Assembly (NCBI GenBank): GCA_022827945.1
Contig: JAJEIT010000073.1
Coordinates: forward strand, 1 to 37,458
Origin: Dehalococcoidia bacterium
GTDB taxonomy: Bacteria > Chloroflexota > Dehalococcoidia > Tepidiformales > Tepidiformaceae
Length of the DNA: 37,458 nt
Direction: 5' to 3'
Positions 15,089-22,667 of the stretch are shown here, one piece after another (within the stretch, counting starts at the first letter, position 1; the number at the start of each line of letters is the position of its first letter). The position numbers were made by a program, and so were the translations under genes. The notes under the pieces were generated by a model. The model was not told where the DNA came from. It did not search any database and saw only the letters and a list, made by a program, of their open reading frames with translations.

Positions 15089-15646
15089 TCAGATGTCGAC
15101 GGTTTCGGGAGGATCGTCCTCGGGGAGGGGAGGGAGGTCGGAGGGGCCGAGGAGGCCGAAGTGCTCGTAGAAGCGCGGCGCGGGCCGGTAGAGCCGGGGG
15201 CGTCCGGGTGAGCGGGCGGTGCCGACGTTCTCGATGAGGCCCCGCTGTTCGAGGTTCGCCACGATGCGGTCGGAGTTGACCCCGCGGATGGCCTCGACCT
15301 CACCACGCGTGCAGGGCTGGCGGTAGGCGACGATCGTGAGGGTCTCGAGGGCGGCGCGCGAGAGGCGCACGGCCGACTCCTGGCCGAGGAGCTGGGAGAC
15401 GTAGGGCGCGTACTCGGGCGCGGTCACGAGCTGGTAGCGCCCGCCCTCCTCCTGGAGCCGGAGGCCGCGGGCCTCGTAGTCGGCAGCGAGGCGGTCGAGG
15501 CCGGTGCGGATGGAGCGCTCGCCGACGCCCGTGGCGCGGGCGAGCGCGGCCGCGCCGAGGGGCTCCTCGGAGGCGAGGAGGAGCGCCTCCAGCACCCAGG
15601 GGAGTTCGTCGCGGGAGGGGCGGTCGGGAGGGGTGGGGTCGGTCAT
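15089..15646 (-). CDS. scpB: Segregation and condensation protein ScpB
   Basis: ScpB is the winged-helix subunit that binds the kleisin ScpA in the SMC complex, which compacts and segregates the chromosome. The 185-residue protein shows both winged-helix units: LPWVLEALLLASEEPLGAAALARATG and LSRAALETLTIVAYRQPCTRGEVEAIRGVNSDRIVANLEQRGLIENVG, the latter being the family signature. GRPRLYRPAPRFYEHFGL closes the second wing. It starts with ATG overlapping the mtaB stop by 4 nt (ATGA). scpA is not in the window, although scpA-scpB pairs are common. Confidence 0.94.
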   Translation of the reverse strand: MTDPTPPDRPSRDELPWVLEALLLASEEPLGAAALARATGVGERSIRTGLDRLAADYEARGLRLQEEGGRYQLVTAPEYAPYVSQLLGQESAVRLSRAALETLTIVAYRQPCTRGEVEAIRGVNSDRIVANLEQRGLIENVGTARSPGRPRLYRPAPRFYEHFGLLGPSDLPPLPEDDPPETVDI

Positions 15647-16929
15647 GCGGCACCCCCGACACGGGCCGCGAGGCCGTCGCCCAGGGGCTCGCCAAGGGTC
15701 GCCGGCGTGATGCGGCCCGCCAGGTCGTCGGCGCTCTGGGTGTAGACGGAGACGTAGTTGTCGGTGAGGCCGTGCCAGCGGGAGCCCTCGGGCGTCGTGC
15801 GCTGCTCCTCCCAGAGCACGGGGCGGACTCGGCCGCTGAATCTGGAGCGGAAGGCCGTGGCGAGGTCGTCGGCGAGAGCGAGGAGGCGGGCCATGCGCTC
15901 CTTGCGCACCTCGACGGGGACCTGGTCGGGCATGCCGGCGGCGGCGGTGCGGGCGCGGGGGGAGTAGGGGAAGGCGTGAATGCGGGCGAAGGCGGCCTCC
16001 TCGCAGAGGGCGAGGGTAGCGGCGAAGTCGTCGTCGCTCTCGCCGGGGAAGCCGGCGATGACGTCGGTGGTGACCGCTGCGTCAGGGACGGCGGCGCGAA
16101 TCCGGTCGAGAGCGGCGCGGTAGCCGGCGGCGTCGTAGCGGCGGCGCATGCGCGCGAGGACGGGGTCGGCGCCGGACTGGAGGGCAAGGTGGAAGTGGGG
16201 CATGAGGCGAGGGTCGTCCCAGAGCGCGAGCAGCCCGGGGGTGATGTCCTGAGGCTGGAGGGAGCTGAAGCGGAGGCGGGGCGTCTCGGACCGGGCAAGG
16301 ACGCCGGCGATCAGGTCACGGGGGATAAGGGGGTCCGGCAGGTCGCGGCCCCAGGCGCCGAGCTGGGTGCCGGTCAGCACGACCTCGCGGGCGCCGCGTG
16401 CGTGGGCGGCCGCGACGTCGCGGGACACGTCGTCGATCGAACGCGAGACCTCACGGCCGCGCGTGCGGGGGACGATGCAGAAGGCGCAGACGTCGTTGCA
16501 GCCTTCCTGCGCCTTCACGAAGGCGCGGGTGTGGAGGGTGGAGGTGGGCGCTGGGGCGGAGGGCGAGGGGACAGGGGCCGACGCGGTCAGCGTAGCGACA
16601 AGGCGGGCGTGCTCGGCCTCGGTCGTGCCGGTGACGAGGTCGGCGCCAAGCGCCTCGACGACCTCCTCGCCGGCGGAGCGGGGATAGCAGCCGGTCACGG
16701 CAACGGGGGCGGAGGGGGAGAGGCGGCGGGCGGCGCGGATGAGGCGGCGCGACTTGCGGTCGGCCGCGTGCGTGACGGAGCAGGTGTTGACGACGACGGC
16801 GTCGGCCTCGCACATGGCATCGACGACGTCGTAGCCGGCGGCACCGAGGCGGGCAGCGATGGCCTCGCTGTCGGCGAGGTTGAGCTTGCACCCGAGGGTG
16901 AGCACGGACGCGACGGGGCGGCGGGGCAT
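15643..16929 (-). CDS. mtaB: tRNA methylthiotransferase MtaB (t6A to ms2t6A)
   Basis: This radical SAM enzyme adds a methylthio group to N6-threonylcarbamoyladenosine 37 of tRNAs that read ANN codons. The 428-residue protein has the N-terminal cluster domain with Cys14 (LGCKLNLADSEA), Cys50 (NTCSVTHAADRKSRR) and Cys81 (TGCYPR). The radical-SAM cluster is GCNDVCAFC (Cys144, 148, 151), followed by the SAM domain and a C-terminal TRAM-like region. The NTCSVTHAADRKSR form distinguishes MtaB from MiaB and RimO. The ATG at 16929 is right before the cluster domain; the longer open frame upstream overlaps other genes. TACCAT lies 6 nt before the ATG and there is no Shine-Dalgarno sequence. scpB and DUF503 follow. 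Confidence 0.94.
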   Translation of the reverse strand: MPRRPVASVLTLGCKLNLADSEAIAARLGAAGYDVVDAMCEADAVVVNTCSVTHAADRKSRRLIRAARRLSPSAPVAVTGCYPRSAGEEVVEALGADLVTGTTEAEHARLVATLTASAPVPSPSAPAPTSTLHTRAFVKAQEGCNDVCAFCIVPRTRGREVSRSIDDVSRDVAAAHARGAREVVLTGTQLGAWGRDLPDPLIPRDLIAGVLARSETPRLRFSSLQPQDITPGLLALWDDPRLMPHFHLALQSGADPVLARMRRRYDAAGYRAALDRIRAAVPDAAVTTDVIAGFPGESDDDFAATLALCEEAAFARIHAFPYSPRARTAAAGMPDQVPVEVRKERMARLLALADDLATAFRSRFSGRVRPVLWEEQRTTPEGSRWHGLTDNYVSVYTQSADDLAGRITPATLGEPLGDGLAARVGGAA

Positions 16930-16946
16930 GGCGGTATGGTATCGCC
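16930..16946. promoter_or_regulatory. Overlapping divergent -10 elements between mtaB and the Nudix-like gene
   Basis: The segment GGCGGTATGGTATCGCC is an imperfect palindrome. On the minus strand TACCAT (16936-16941) lies 6 nt before the mtaB ATG. On the plus strand TATGGT (16935-16940) could serve the gene at 16993. The two hexamers almost coincide, so the promoters may compete. Confidence 0.35.
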
Positions 16947-16992
16947 ACGGGGAGACAGGGGGCAGGGAGGGGCCGAGCGCGGAGGCAGAACC

Positions 16993-17379
16993 GTGAGCGA
17001 GACGCAGCCAGAGCCGGGGAGACCGCGGGTGACGGTGCTGGCGCTCGACCGCTGGGGGAGCGTGCTGGTGGGGGACTCGGGTCCGCCTTCGGCGGTCCTG
17101 CGGGAGGGCGAGAGCGCCGATGCAGGGGCGCTCCGCGTGTTCGAGCAGACGACGGGGGCGCTGCTGGAAGAGCTTCACCTGTTTCGCGACGGAGAGGCCA
17201 GCCACCACGTCTACTACTGCGACCCGGACCTCGTACTGGAGGAGCTCGAGGCCCCCGCGGGAACCGTGCTGCGCTACGTGGCGCCGGTCGAGATCGACGT
17301 AGTCAGCCTGCCGGATGAGGCGAGAGCGCTGCTGGCGCGATTCGTGGTGAGCAGCGCCTACCGGGCCTTGTTCCACTAG
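16993..17379 (+). CDS. Nudix-like protein with degenerate catalytic box, 128 residues
   Basis: The reading frame starts at GTG 16993, seven nt after GGAGG; no good ATG start exists in this frame. The order of blocks resembles a Nudix hydrolase: a first strand RVTVLALDRWGSVLVGD, a box-like helix DAGALRVFEQTTGALLEEL, then HVYYCDPDL and APAGTVLRYVAPVEIDVVSLPDEARALLARFV. In active Nudix enzymes the box is G-x5-E-x7-REUxEExGU. Here the position of REUxEE is RVFEQT, so the metal-binding glutamates are largely lost. It may be a ligand-binding pseudo-enzyme. The assignment to Nudix rests on pattern only. The CNNM gene follows 57 bp downstream in the same direction. Confidence 0.6.
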   Translation: MSETQPEPGRPRVTVLALDRWGSVLVGDSGPPSAVLREGESADAGALRVFEQTTGALLEELHLFRDGEASHHVYYCDPDLVLEELEAPAGTVLRYVAPVEIDVVSLPDEARALLARFVVSSAYRALFH

Positions 17380-17409
17380 CGGCCCTGCTGCGCCCAACAG
17401 CGCTGGACG

Positions 17410-17415
17410 TACCAT
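17410..17415 (+). promoter_or_regulatory. Candidate -10 element (TACCAT) of the CNNM gene
   Basis: TACCAT lies 21 nt before GTG 17437. Unlike the leaderless cases, a clear GAAGGAG ribosome-binding site (17424-17430) sits between it and the start codon. Confidence 0.3.
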
Positions 17416-17436
17416 GGAAGACCGAAGGAGTCCTCC

Positions 17437-18765
17437 GTGTCGGATGTCGGAATCATCATCGGCCTGCTGGCCGTTGTCGCGCTCATAGCTGCGAACGGCC
17501 TCTTTGTCGCGACCGAGTTCGCGTACGTCGCCGTGCGACGCACCCATGTCGAGCAACTCGCGAATCGGGGCCACTCGCGCGCGCGCGTCCTGCTGGGCTC
17601 GCTGAAGCGGCTCGATATGTGCATCGCGACGACGCAGCTGGGTGTCACCATGTCGAGTCTCGGGCTCGGCTGGGTGGGTGAGCCTGCGCTTGCGCGCGTG
17701 ATCGAGCCTGGGCTCGAGAACCTGCTGGGCGACGCGATGGGGACGGCCGCCGCGCACACGATCGCGGTGACGGTGGCGTTCATCTTCATCACGGCCGTGC
17801 TGATCGTGTTCGGGGAGCTGGCACCGAAGCACGTCGCCCTGGCGCGAGCCGAGCGCACGGCGCTCCTGGTGGCGGCGCCCATCGAGGTTTTCACACGCAT
17901 CCTCCGGCCTTTCATCTGGCTCCTGAACGCGATGGGCGTAGGCGTGGCCCGGCTGGCGGGCGTGCGGCCGGTGCGGGAACGGCAGTCAACGCTTGCGCCG
18001 GATGAGCTGGAGCTCGTCATGGAGGCGAGCGCCCGGGCGGGGCTGCTCTCGACGGCAGAGGTGCTGCTGGCGAGCCGGGGCCTCGAGTTCGGCGAGATCC
18101 AGGCGGACCAGATCATGGCTCCGCGCCGGGACGTGGCCGCCATCGATGCGGATTCCTCGATGGACGAGGTACTGGCAATCACTGGGGAGCACCCGCACCG
18201 GCGCTACCCGGTGTACGAGGGCGACCTCGACCACGTCATCGGGCTGCTGGACACGAAGGACCTGATGCGCGTTGTGCGGGAAGGCGGGGAGGACTGGCGC
18301 TCCGTGATCGGCCCGGTGGTCGCGATTCCCGAGTCGGTCAGTCTCGAGGTGGCGGTCACGGAGATGCGCGCGCAGGGCGCGAACCTGGTCGTGCTCATCG
18401 ACGAGCACGGCGGCACGAGCGGCATCCTGAGCGGTGACGACGTGCTCGCACGATTGCTGGGCCAGTGGCACGCGGGGACCCGCCAGCAGGCCGGCGAGCG
18501 CGTGCGCGCGCTGCCAAACGGGAACCTGATGCTGGACGGGCTCGCGCTGGTGTCGGACCTGGAGGACGTGGCGGAGATTGAGCTCGCGGGCGGGGGCGAC
18601 GACTTTGATACGGTCAGCGGCTTCGTGATGGAGCGGCTGGGACGGATTCCCGCCGTGGGCGAGCGGTTCGAGGAAGCAGGCTTCGAGTTCCAGGTGACGG
18701 CGATGGACGGACGGCGCGTGGCTCGGGTCGTCGCGAGACGGGGCGTGCCCGCCGCGAGGGGTTAG
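17437..18765 (+). CDS. CNNM/CorC-type membrane protein with CBS pair (hemolysin-related family)
   Basis: The 442-residue protein belongs to the family often annotated as hemolysin or magnesium/cobalt efflux protein. The N-terminal CNNM (DUF21) membrane domain covers about residues 1-180 (IIIGLLAVVALIAANGLFVATEFAYVAVRR, TTQLGVTMSSLGLGWVGEPAL, VIVFGELAPKHVALARAE). Then follow two CBS domains (about 205-325; DQIMAPRRDVAAIDAD, RYPVYEGDLDHVIGLLDTKDL, LVVLIDEHGGTSGILSGDDVL) and a CorC_HlyC domain (about 345-430; DTVSGFVMERLGRIPAVGE). Known members transport or control transport of Mg2+ or Na+, with adenine nucleotides binding the CBS pair. GTG 17437 is preceded by GAAGGAG with 6-nt spacing. It converges with the PAP2-like gene, overlapping stops. 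Confidence 0.93.
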   Translation: MSDVGIIIGLLAVVALIAANGLFVATEFAYVAVRRTHVEQLANRGHSRARVLLGSLKRLDMCIATTQLGVTMSSLGLGWVGEPALARVIEPGLENLLGDAMGTAAAHTIAVTVAFIFITAVLIVFGELAPKHVALARAERTALLVAAPIEVFTRILRPFIWLLNAMGVGVARLAGVRPVRERQSTLAPDELELVMEASARAGLLSTAEVLLASRGLEFGEIQADQIMAPRRDVAAIDADSSMDEVLAITGEHPHRRYPVYEGDLDHVIGLLDTKDLMRVVREGGEDWRSVIGPVVAIPESVSLEVAVTEMRAQGANLVVLIDEHGGTSGILSGDDVLARLLGQWHAGTRQQAGERVRALPNGNLMLDGLALVSDLEDVAEIELAGGGDDFDTVSGFVMERLGRIPAVGERFEEAGFEFQVTAMDGRRVARVVARRGVPAARG

Positions 18766-19568
18766 CCAGGAGCGAAGGCGGGCAGGAAGCGGGCGAGGGC
18801 GGCCCTCACGAGGCGCACGGCCTCGGGCTGGGCGCGGCGCATGGCCTCGGCGATGGCGAGCCCGGCCAGCGAAACGATGGCTCCGTAGACGGCGTCGATG
18901 ATGAAGTGATTCGCCGTCATGACGATGGAGAAGAACATGAGGACGGGCCACATGACGCCGCCAAACACGATCCAGGCATGGTGGCGTCCCACCCAGGCGA
19001 AGGCGCCGCCGAGGAGCATCGACCAGCCAAAGTGGAGACTGGGCACGGCCGCATAGGGATTCACGAAGGCCTGGGCTTCCTGCGCCTGGTACCCGACGCG
19101 GTCGAGGACGGCCATGCTGTCGATGTAGCCGGCGAAGGGGACGAGGCGGGGCGGGGCGACCGGATAGAGCGCGTAGATGACGACGCCGATCGCGCCCGAG
19201 GCGAGGAAGGCGGTGCGCATGAGGCCATAGGTTGAGCGGTGCCAGACCCAGAGGAAGACGGCGAGCACGATCACGAGGGGCATATGGCCCCAGAAGTAGA
19301 TCCAGTTCATCGCGCGGACGGCCCAGTACTCGTCGATGACCCAGGACTGCCACTGGACCTCCCAGTAGAAGCCGAGGGCGCGTTCGAGCTCGATGAGGTC
19401 GAGGCCGTTGGAGAGGGCCTCGCCGGCGCGGTCGACGACGGCGCCGCGGATGAAGAAGTAGACGAGGAAGGCGATCACCACGACAACCGCTTCCTGGATG
19501 CCGGTGCGCCGGGTGAAGTGCCAGAAGCGGAGGGCGTGGGCTCGCGAGAAGTGCGTGGTGATGGCCAT
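18762..19568 (-). CDS. PAP2/Aur1-like integral membrane phosphatase or phosphotransferase
   Basis: The 268-residue protein has about six membrane helices and the catalytic motifs of the PAP2 superfamily. PSLH (176-179) occurs in NPYAAVPSLHFGWS, and TANHFIIDAVYG (218-229) carries the catalytic His221 and Asp225. The upstream motif is represented by YPVAPPRL. This arrangement, with NPYAAVPSLH, is typical of the Aur1/inositol-phosphoceramide-synthase-like branch rather than soluble acid phosphatases. Such proteins hydrolyse or transfer phospho-head groups of lipids or polyprenyl phosphates at the membrane. The substrate cannot be assigned. It is a single minus-strand gene between converging and diverging neighbours. 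Confidence 0.88.
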   Translation of the reverse strand: MAITTHFSRAHALRFWHFTRRTGIQEAVVVVIAFLVYFFIRGAVVDRAGEALSNGLDLIELERALGFYWEVQWQSWVIDEYWAVRAMNWIYFWGHMPLVIVLAVFLWVWHRSTYGLMRTAFLASGAIGVVIYALYPVAPPRLVPFAGYIDSMAVLDRVGYQAQEAQAFVNPYAAVPSLHFGWSMLLGGAFAWVGRHHAWIVFGGVMWPVLMFFSIVMTANHFIIDAVYGAIVSLAGLAIAEAMRRAQPEAVRLVRAALARFLPAFAPG

Positions 19569-19656
19569 GGCGGGTGGTTCGCGCCTTGCCGCCGCAGGGG
19601 GGACGGCTACACTCTCCGGTGGCGCACGCTACCAAACTTCGGGAAGAGGGCCAACG

Positions 19657-21165
19657 ATGGACATTTCAGTCGTCCGGGGTGACATCAGCGCGACGGAGGC
19701 GGATGTCGTCGTCGTCAATCTGTTCGAGGGCGTGACAAGCCCGGGCGGGGCCACGGGCGCCGTCGACCGCGCGCTCGACGGGGCGATCAGCAAACTGATC
19801 GAGCTGGGCGACATCCGCGGGAAGGCGGGGGAACGCACCACGATCCACACCTTCGGGAAGATCGCGGCGCCGCGCGTGCTCGTGGCGGGGCTCGGCAAGG
19901 CGGACGAGTTCGACGTTCACGCCGTGCGCAACCTCTCGGCGGAGGTCGCGCGCGCCTGCCGCAGGCCGGGGGTCAACACGGTCGCCACGGTCGTCCACGG
20001 GGCGGGCATCGGTGGGCTCAACCCGGATGCGTGCGCGCAGGCGCTGGCGGAAGGCGCTCTGCTCGGCGCCTACCAGTTCCTTCGCTACAAGACGGAGTCG
20101 GACGACGACGACAAGGCCGAGATCGGGCAGCTCACGATCGTCGAGCACGACGCCTCGAAGGTGGAGGGGATGGCGGCGGCGGCGAACCGCGGTCGCGTAC
20201 TGGCGGAGGCGACGAACCTCGCGCGGGACCTCGCGAACGAGCCCGCGAACAACCTGAACCCGACCGATCTCGCGGGACGGGCGGCGGAGGTCGCGAGCGC
20301 GCCGAACCTCGAGCTGGAGGTGATGGAAGAGGAGGAGATGGCGGCGAAGGGCATGGGCTCGCTGCTGTCGGTAGCGCGCGGCAGCGTGCAGCCGGCCAAG
20401 CTCGTGCGCATCAGCTACAAGGGTCGCGGGGGCGAGGGGTACGACCTCGCGCTCGTGGGGAAGGGCATCACCTTCGACACGGGCGGGATCAGCATCAAGC
20501 CGGCGCAGGGCATGGAGGCGATGAAGGCCGACATGACGGGCGCCGCCTCGGTGATCGCTGCGATGCAGGCGGTCGCGGCGCTCGCGCCGAAGGCCGACAT
20601 CCTCGCGATCGCGCCCTGCACCGAGAACATGCCCGGCGGGAACGCGACCCGTCCGGGTGACGTGGTCTCGGCGATGAACGGCAAGACGATCGAGATCCTG
20701 AACACGGACGCCGAGGGACGCCTCGTGCTGGCCGACGGCCTCTGCTACGCGCGGGAGCTGGGCGCCCGTCACCTCGTCGACGTGGCCACGCTCACGGGCG
20801 CGATCAGCGTCGCCCTCGGCGATCAGTGCTACGGCCTGATGACGAACGACGACGCGCTGGCGAAGCGGTTCGAGGCGGCGGCCGAGGCAGCGGGCGAGCG
20901 CAGCTGGCGGCTGCCGATGTTCAAGGAGTACGGCGAGCAGCTGAAGAGCAACGTCAGCGTGGTCAAGAACATCGGAGGGCGCCCCGCGGGGAGCATCACC
21001 GCGGCGAAGTTCCTCGAGCACTTCGTCGACGAGAAGCCGTGGGTGCACCTCGACATCGCGGGCGTGGACATGGCCTCGAAGGACAAGGGCTGGATCACGA
21101 AGGGCGCGAGCGGGCAGGTCGTGCGCGCGCTCGTCAACCTCGCGCTTAGCTTCGAGGACAAGTAG
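19657..21165 (+). CDS. pepA: Leucyl aminopeptidase (M17 family, PepA-like)
   Basis: A cytosolic two-metal aminopeptidase that removes N-terminal residues from peptides. The 502-residue protein has an N-terminal macro-like domain and a C-terminal catalytic domain from about residue 180. The active-site region reads LVGKGITFDTGGISIKP (Lys269, Asp274, Lys281), with Asp292 in MKADMTG and the family signature NTDAEGRL (349-356, Asp351 and Glu353). The bicarbonate-binding arginine (Arg355) is present. The frame is open upstream, but GGGAAGAGGG just before the ATG at 19657 and the typical MDISVVRGDI start decide the choice. It is followed 10 nt later by the first of two duplicated methyltransferases, probably one operon. 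Confidence 0.96.
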   Translation: MDISVVRGDISATEADVVVVNLFEGVTSPGGATGAVDRALDGAISKLIELGDIRGKAGERTTIHTFGKIAAPRVLVAGLGKADEFDVHAVRNLSAEVARACRRPGVNTVATVVHGAGIGGLNPDACAQALAEGALLGAYQFLRYKTESDDDDKAEIGQLTIVEHDASKVEGMAAAANRGRVLAEATNLARDLANEPANNLNPTDLAGRAAEVASAPNLELEVMEEEEMAAKGMGSLLSVARGSVQPAKLVRISYKGRGGEGYDLALVGKGITFDTGGISIKPAQGMEAMKADMTGAASVIAAMQAVAALAPKADILAIAPCTENMPGGNATRPGDVVSAMNGKTIEILNTDAEGRLVLADGLCYARELGARHLVDVATLTGAISVALGDQCYGLMTNDDALAKRFEAAAEAAGERSWRLPMFKEYGEQLKSNVSVVKNIGGRPAGSITAAKFLEHFVDEKPWVHLDIAGVDMASKDKGWITKGASGQVVRALVNLALSFEDK

Positions 21166-21175
21166 CTTCGAGGGG

Positions 21176-21913
21176 ATGGCCGACCCCTTTCCCCGCAGCG
21201 CCGCCTACGACGACTCGTGGGTGACGGAGAACCGCATGGGCCCGAACGTGCTCTGGCTGGCGGAGTCGCTGGCCGAGCGCATGACGCTGGAGCCGGGGAT
21301 GCGCGTGATGGACCTCGGTTGCGGGAGGGGGCTCAGCTCCGTGTTCCTGGCGCGCGAGTTCGACATCGAGGTGTGGGCGACCGACCTCTGGATCAAGCCA
21401 ACGGGAAACTGGGAGCGCATCCGGGAGGCGGGGCTGGAGGGCCAGGTCCACCCCATCTATGCCGAGGCGCACCAGCTGCCGTACGCGGAGGGCTTCTTCG
21501 ACGCGATCGTGAGCCTGGACGCCTACCAGTACTTCGGGACAGCAGACCTCTACCTGCAGTACCTGGCGCCGTTCCTGCGTCCGGGCGGGGAGATCGGCAT
21601 CGTCTGCCCCAGCTTCCGGCGGGAGATCGGGCCGGACGATGTACCGGGCTACCTCACCGACCTGTACGGCGCGGGGGGCTTTCACGCGTTCCACACGGCG
21701 GACTGGTGGCGCGACCACTTCCGCAAGGCCGCAGTCGTGCAGGTGACGCTGGCGGACGAGCCTCCCGAGTCGGACGCGATCTGGGAGGAGTTCATCCCGC
21801 ACACGCGCCCGCACGAGCAGGAAGCGTTGGGCGCCGACGCGACCGGGGAGCGTCTGCTGACCTTCGCGCGGGTGATCGCACGCAGGAGCCAGGAAGCCGC
21901 CGCAGGTGACTGA
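21176..21913 (+). CDS. Class I SAM-dependent methyltransferase, copy 1
   Basis: The 245-residue protein has the Rossmann SAM-binding motif VMDLGCGRG (44-52), an acidic residue after strand 2 (WATD, Asp70), and LPYAEGFFDAIVSLDAYQYFG as the motif II/III region. The N-terminal block RMGPNVLWLAESLAERMTLEPG matches small-molecule methyltransferases related to the UbiE/cyclopropane-synthase-like group. The substrate is unknown. It follows pepA by 10 nt with a CGAGGGG ribosome-binding site, and its stop overlaps the start of a close paralogue. About 24 differences over the first 158 aligned residues separate the copies, with more divergence after that. Confidence 0.9.
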   Translation: MADPFPRSAAYDDSWVTENRMGPNVLWLAESLAERMTLEPGMRVMDLGCGRGLSSVFLAREFDIEVWATDLWIKPTGNWERIREAGLEGQVHPIYAEAHQLPYAEGFFDAIVSLDAYQYFGTADLYLQYLAPFLRPGGEIGIVCPSFRREIGPDDVPGYLTDLYGAGGFHAFHTADWWRDHFRKAAVVQVTLADEPPESDAIWEEFIPHTRPHEQEALGADATGERLLTFARVIARRSQEAAAGD

Positions 21914-22619
21914 CCTCTTCCCCCGCAGCGCCGCCTACGACGAGGAGTGGGTCAACGCGAACCGCATGGGGCCGAACGTGCTCTGGCTGGCGGAGTCGCT
22001 GGCCGAGCGCATGACGCTGGAGCCGGGGATGCGGGTCATGGACCTCGGCTGCGGGAAGGCGTTGAGCTCGGTGTTCCTTGCGCGCGAGTTCGGCCTCGAG
22101 GTGTGGGCGACGGACCTCTGGATCAAGCCGACGGAGAACTGGGAGCGCGTCCGGGAGGCGGGGCTGGAGGGCCAGGTTCGCCCGATCTACGCGGAGGCAC
22201 ACCAGCTTCCGTACGCGGAGGGGTTCTTCGACGCGATCGTGAGCCTGGACGCCTACCACTACTTCGGGACGGCGGACCTCTACCTCGAGAACCTGGCGCG
22301 GTTCCTGCGGACGGACGGGCATATCGGTATCGTCTGCCCCGGCTTCCGGCGGGAGCTGGGTCCCGACGACGCACCGGACTACCTTTCCTGGTACCTGCGC
22401 GAGGGCGCGTATTCGTTCCACACACCCGACTGGTGGCGCGACCACTGGCGCAAGGGCGGCCTCGTGGAGGTGACCTGCGCGGACGAGGCCCCGGAGTCGG
22501 ACGCCATCTGGCAGGAGTTCATCCCGCACACCTTGCCGGATGAGCAGGCGGTCATTCGTGACGACGCGGCGGGGGAGCGCGTGCTGACGTTCTCGCGCGT
22601 GGTGGCGCGCAAGCGGTAG
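21906..22619 (+). CDS. Class I SAM-dependent methyltransferase, copy 2
   Basis: The 237-residue protein is the tandem paralogue of the preceding gene. It shares RSAAYD, RMGPNVLWLAESLAERM, EVWATDLWIKPT and LPYAEGFFDAIVSLDAY with copy 1. The SAM loop is VMDLGCGKA, so the last glycine of copy 1 is an alanine here. The region after about residue 160 (LSWYLREGAYSFHTPDWWRDHWRKGGLVEVT) differs more, suggesting a change of substrate. It starts with GTG at 21906, overlapping the stop of copy 1 by 8 nt. A promoter-like segment and the hydratase-like gene follow. Confidence 0.9.
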   Translation: MTDLFPRSAAYDEEWVNANRMGPNVLWLAESLAERMTLEPGMRVMDLGCGKALSSVFLAREFGLEVWATDLWIKPTENWERVREAGLEGQVRPIYAEAHQLPYAEGFFDAIVSLDAYHYFGTADLYLENLARFLRTDGHIGIVCPGFRRELGPDDAPDYLSWYLREGAYSFHTPDWWRDHWRKGGLVEVTCADEAPESDAIWQEFIPHTLPDEQAVIRDDAAGERVLTFSRVVARKR

Positions 22620-22655
22620 CGGGGCAGGGCAGTCTCCAGAAGTGGGACAGCCTGC

Positions 22656-22661
22656 TAGGAT
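22656..22661 (+). promoter_or_regulatory. Candidate extended -10 (TGC TAGGAT) before the gene at 22668
   Basis: TAGGAT ends 6 nt before the ATG, preceded by TGC as in an extended -10. Transcription would start at or near the start codon. AGGA within the same hexamer could alternatively act as a ribosome-binding site of a transcript starting further upstream. Confidence 0.35.
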
Positions 22662-22667
22662 TCGGCC

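Larger units (their letters stand above)
21176..22619 (+). repeat. Tandem gene duplication, period 730 bp
   Basis: The two methyltransferase genes are direct repeats offset by 730 bp. DNA similarity is highest in the first 500 bp; for example, the roughly 90-bp stretches from 21234 and 21963 differ at only about four positions. Similarity falls towards the 3' ends. Confidence 0.85.

Noticed and set aside
15772-16992. Plus-strand frame continuing upstream of the Nudix-like gene
   Set aside because: It is antisense to mtaB and Gly/Ala-rich; only the part after GTG 16993, which has GGAGG before it, looks like a real protein.
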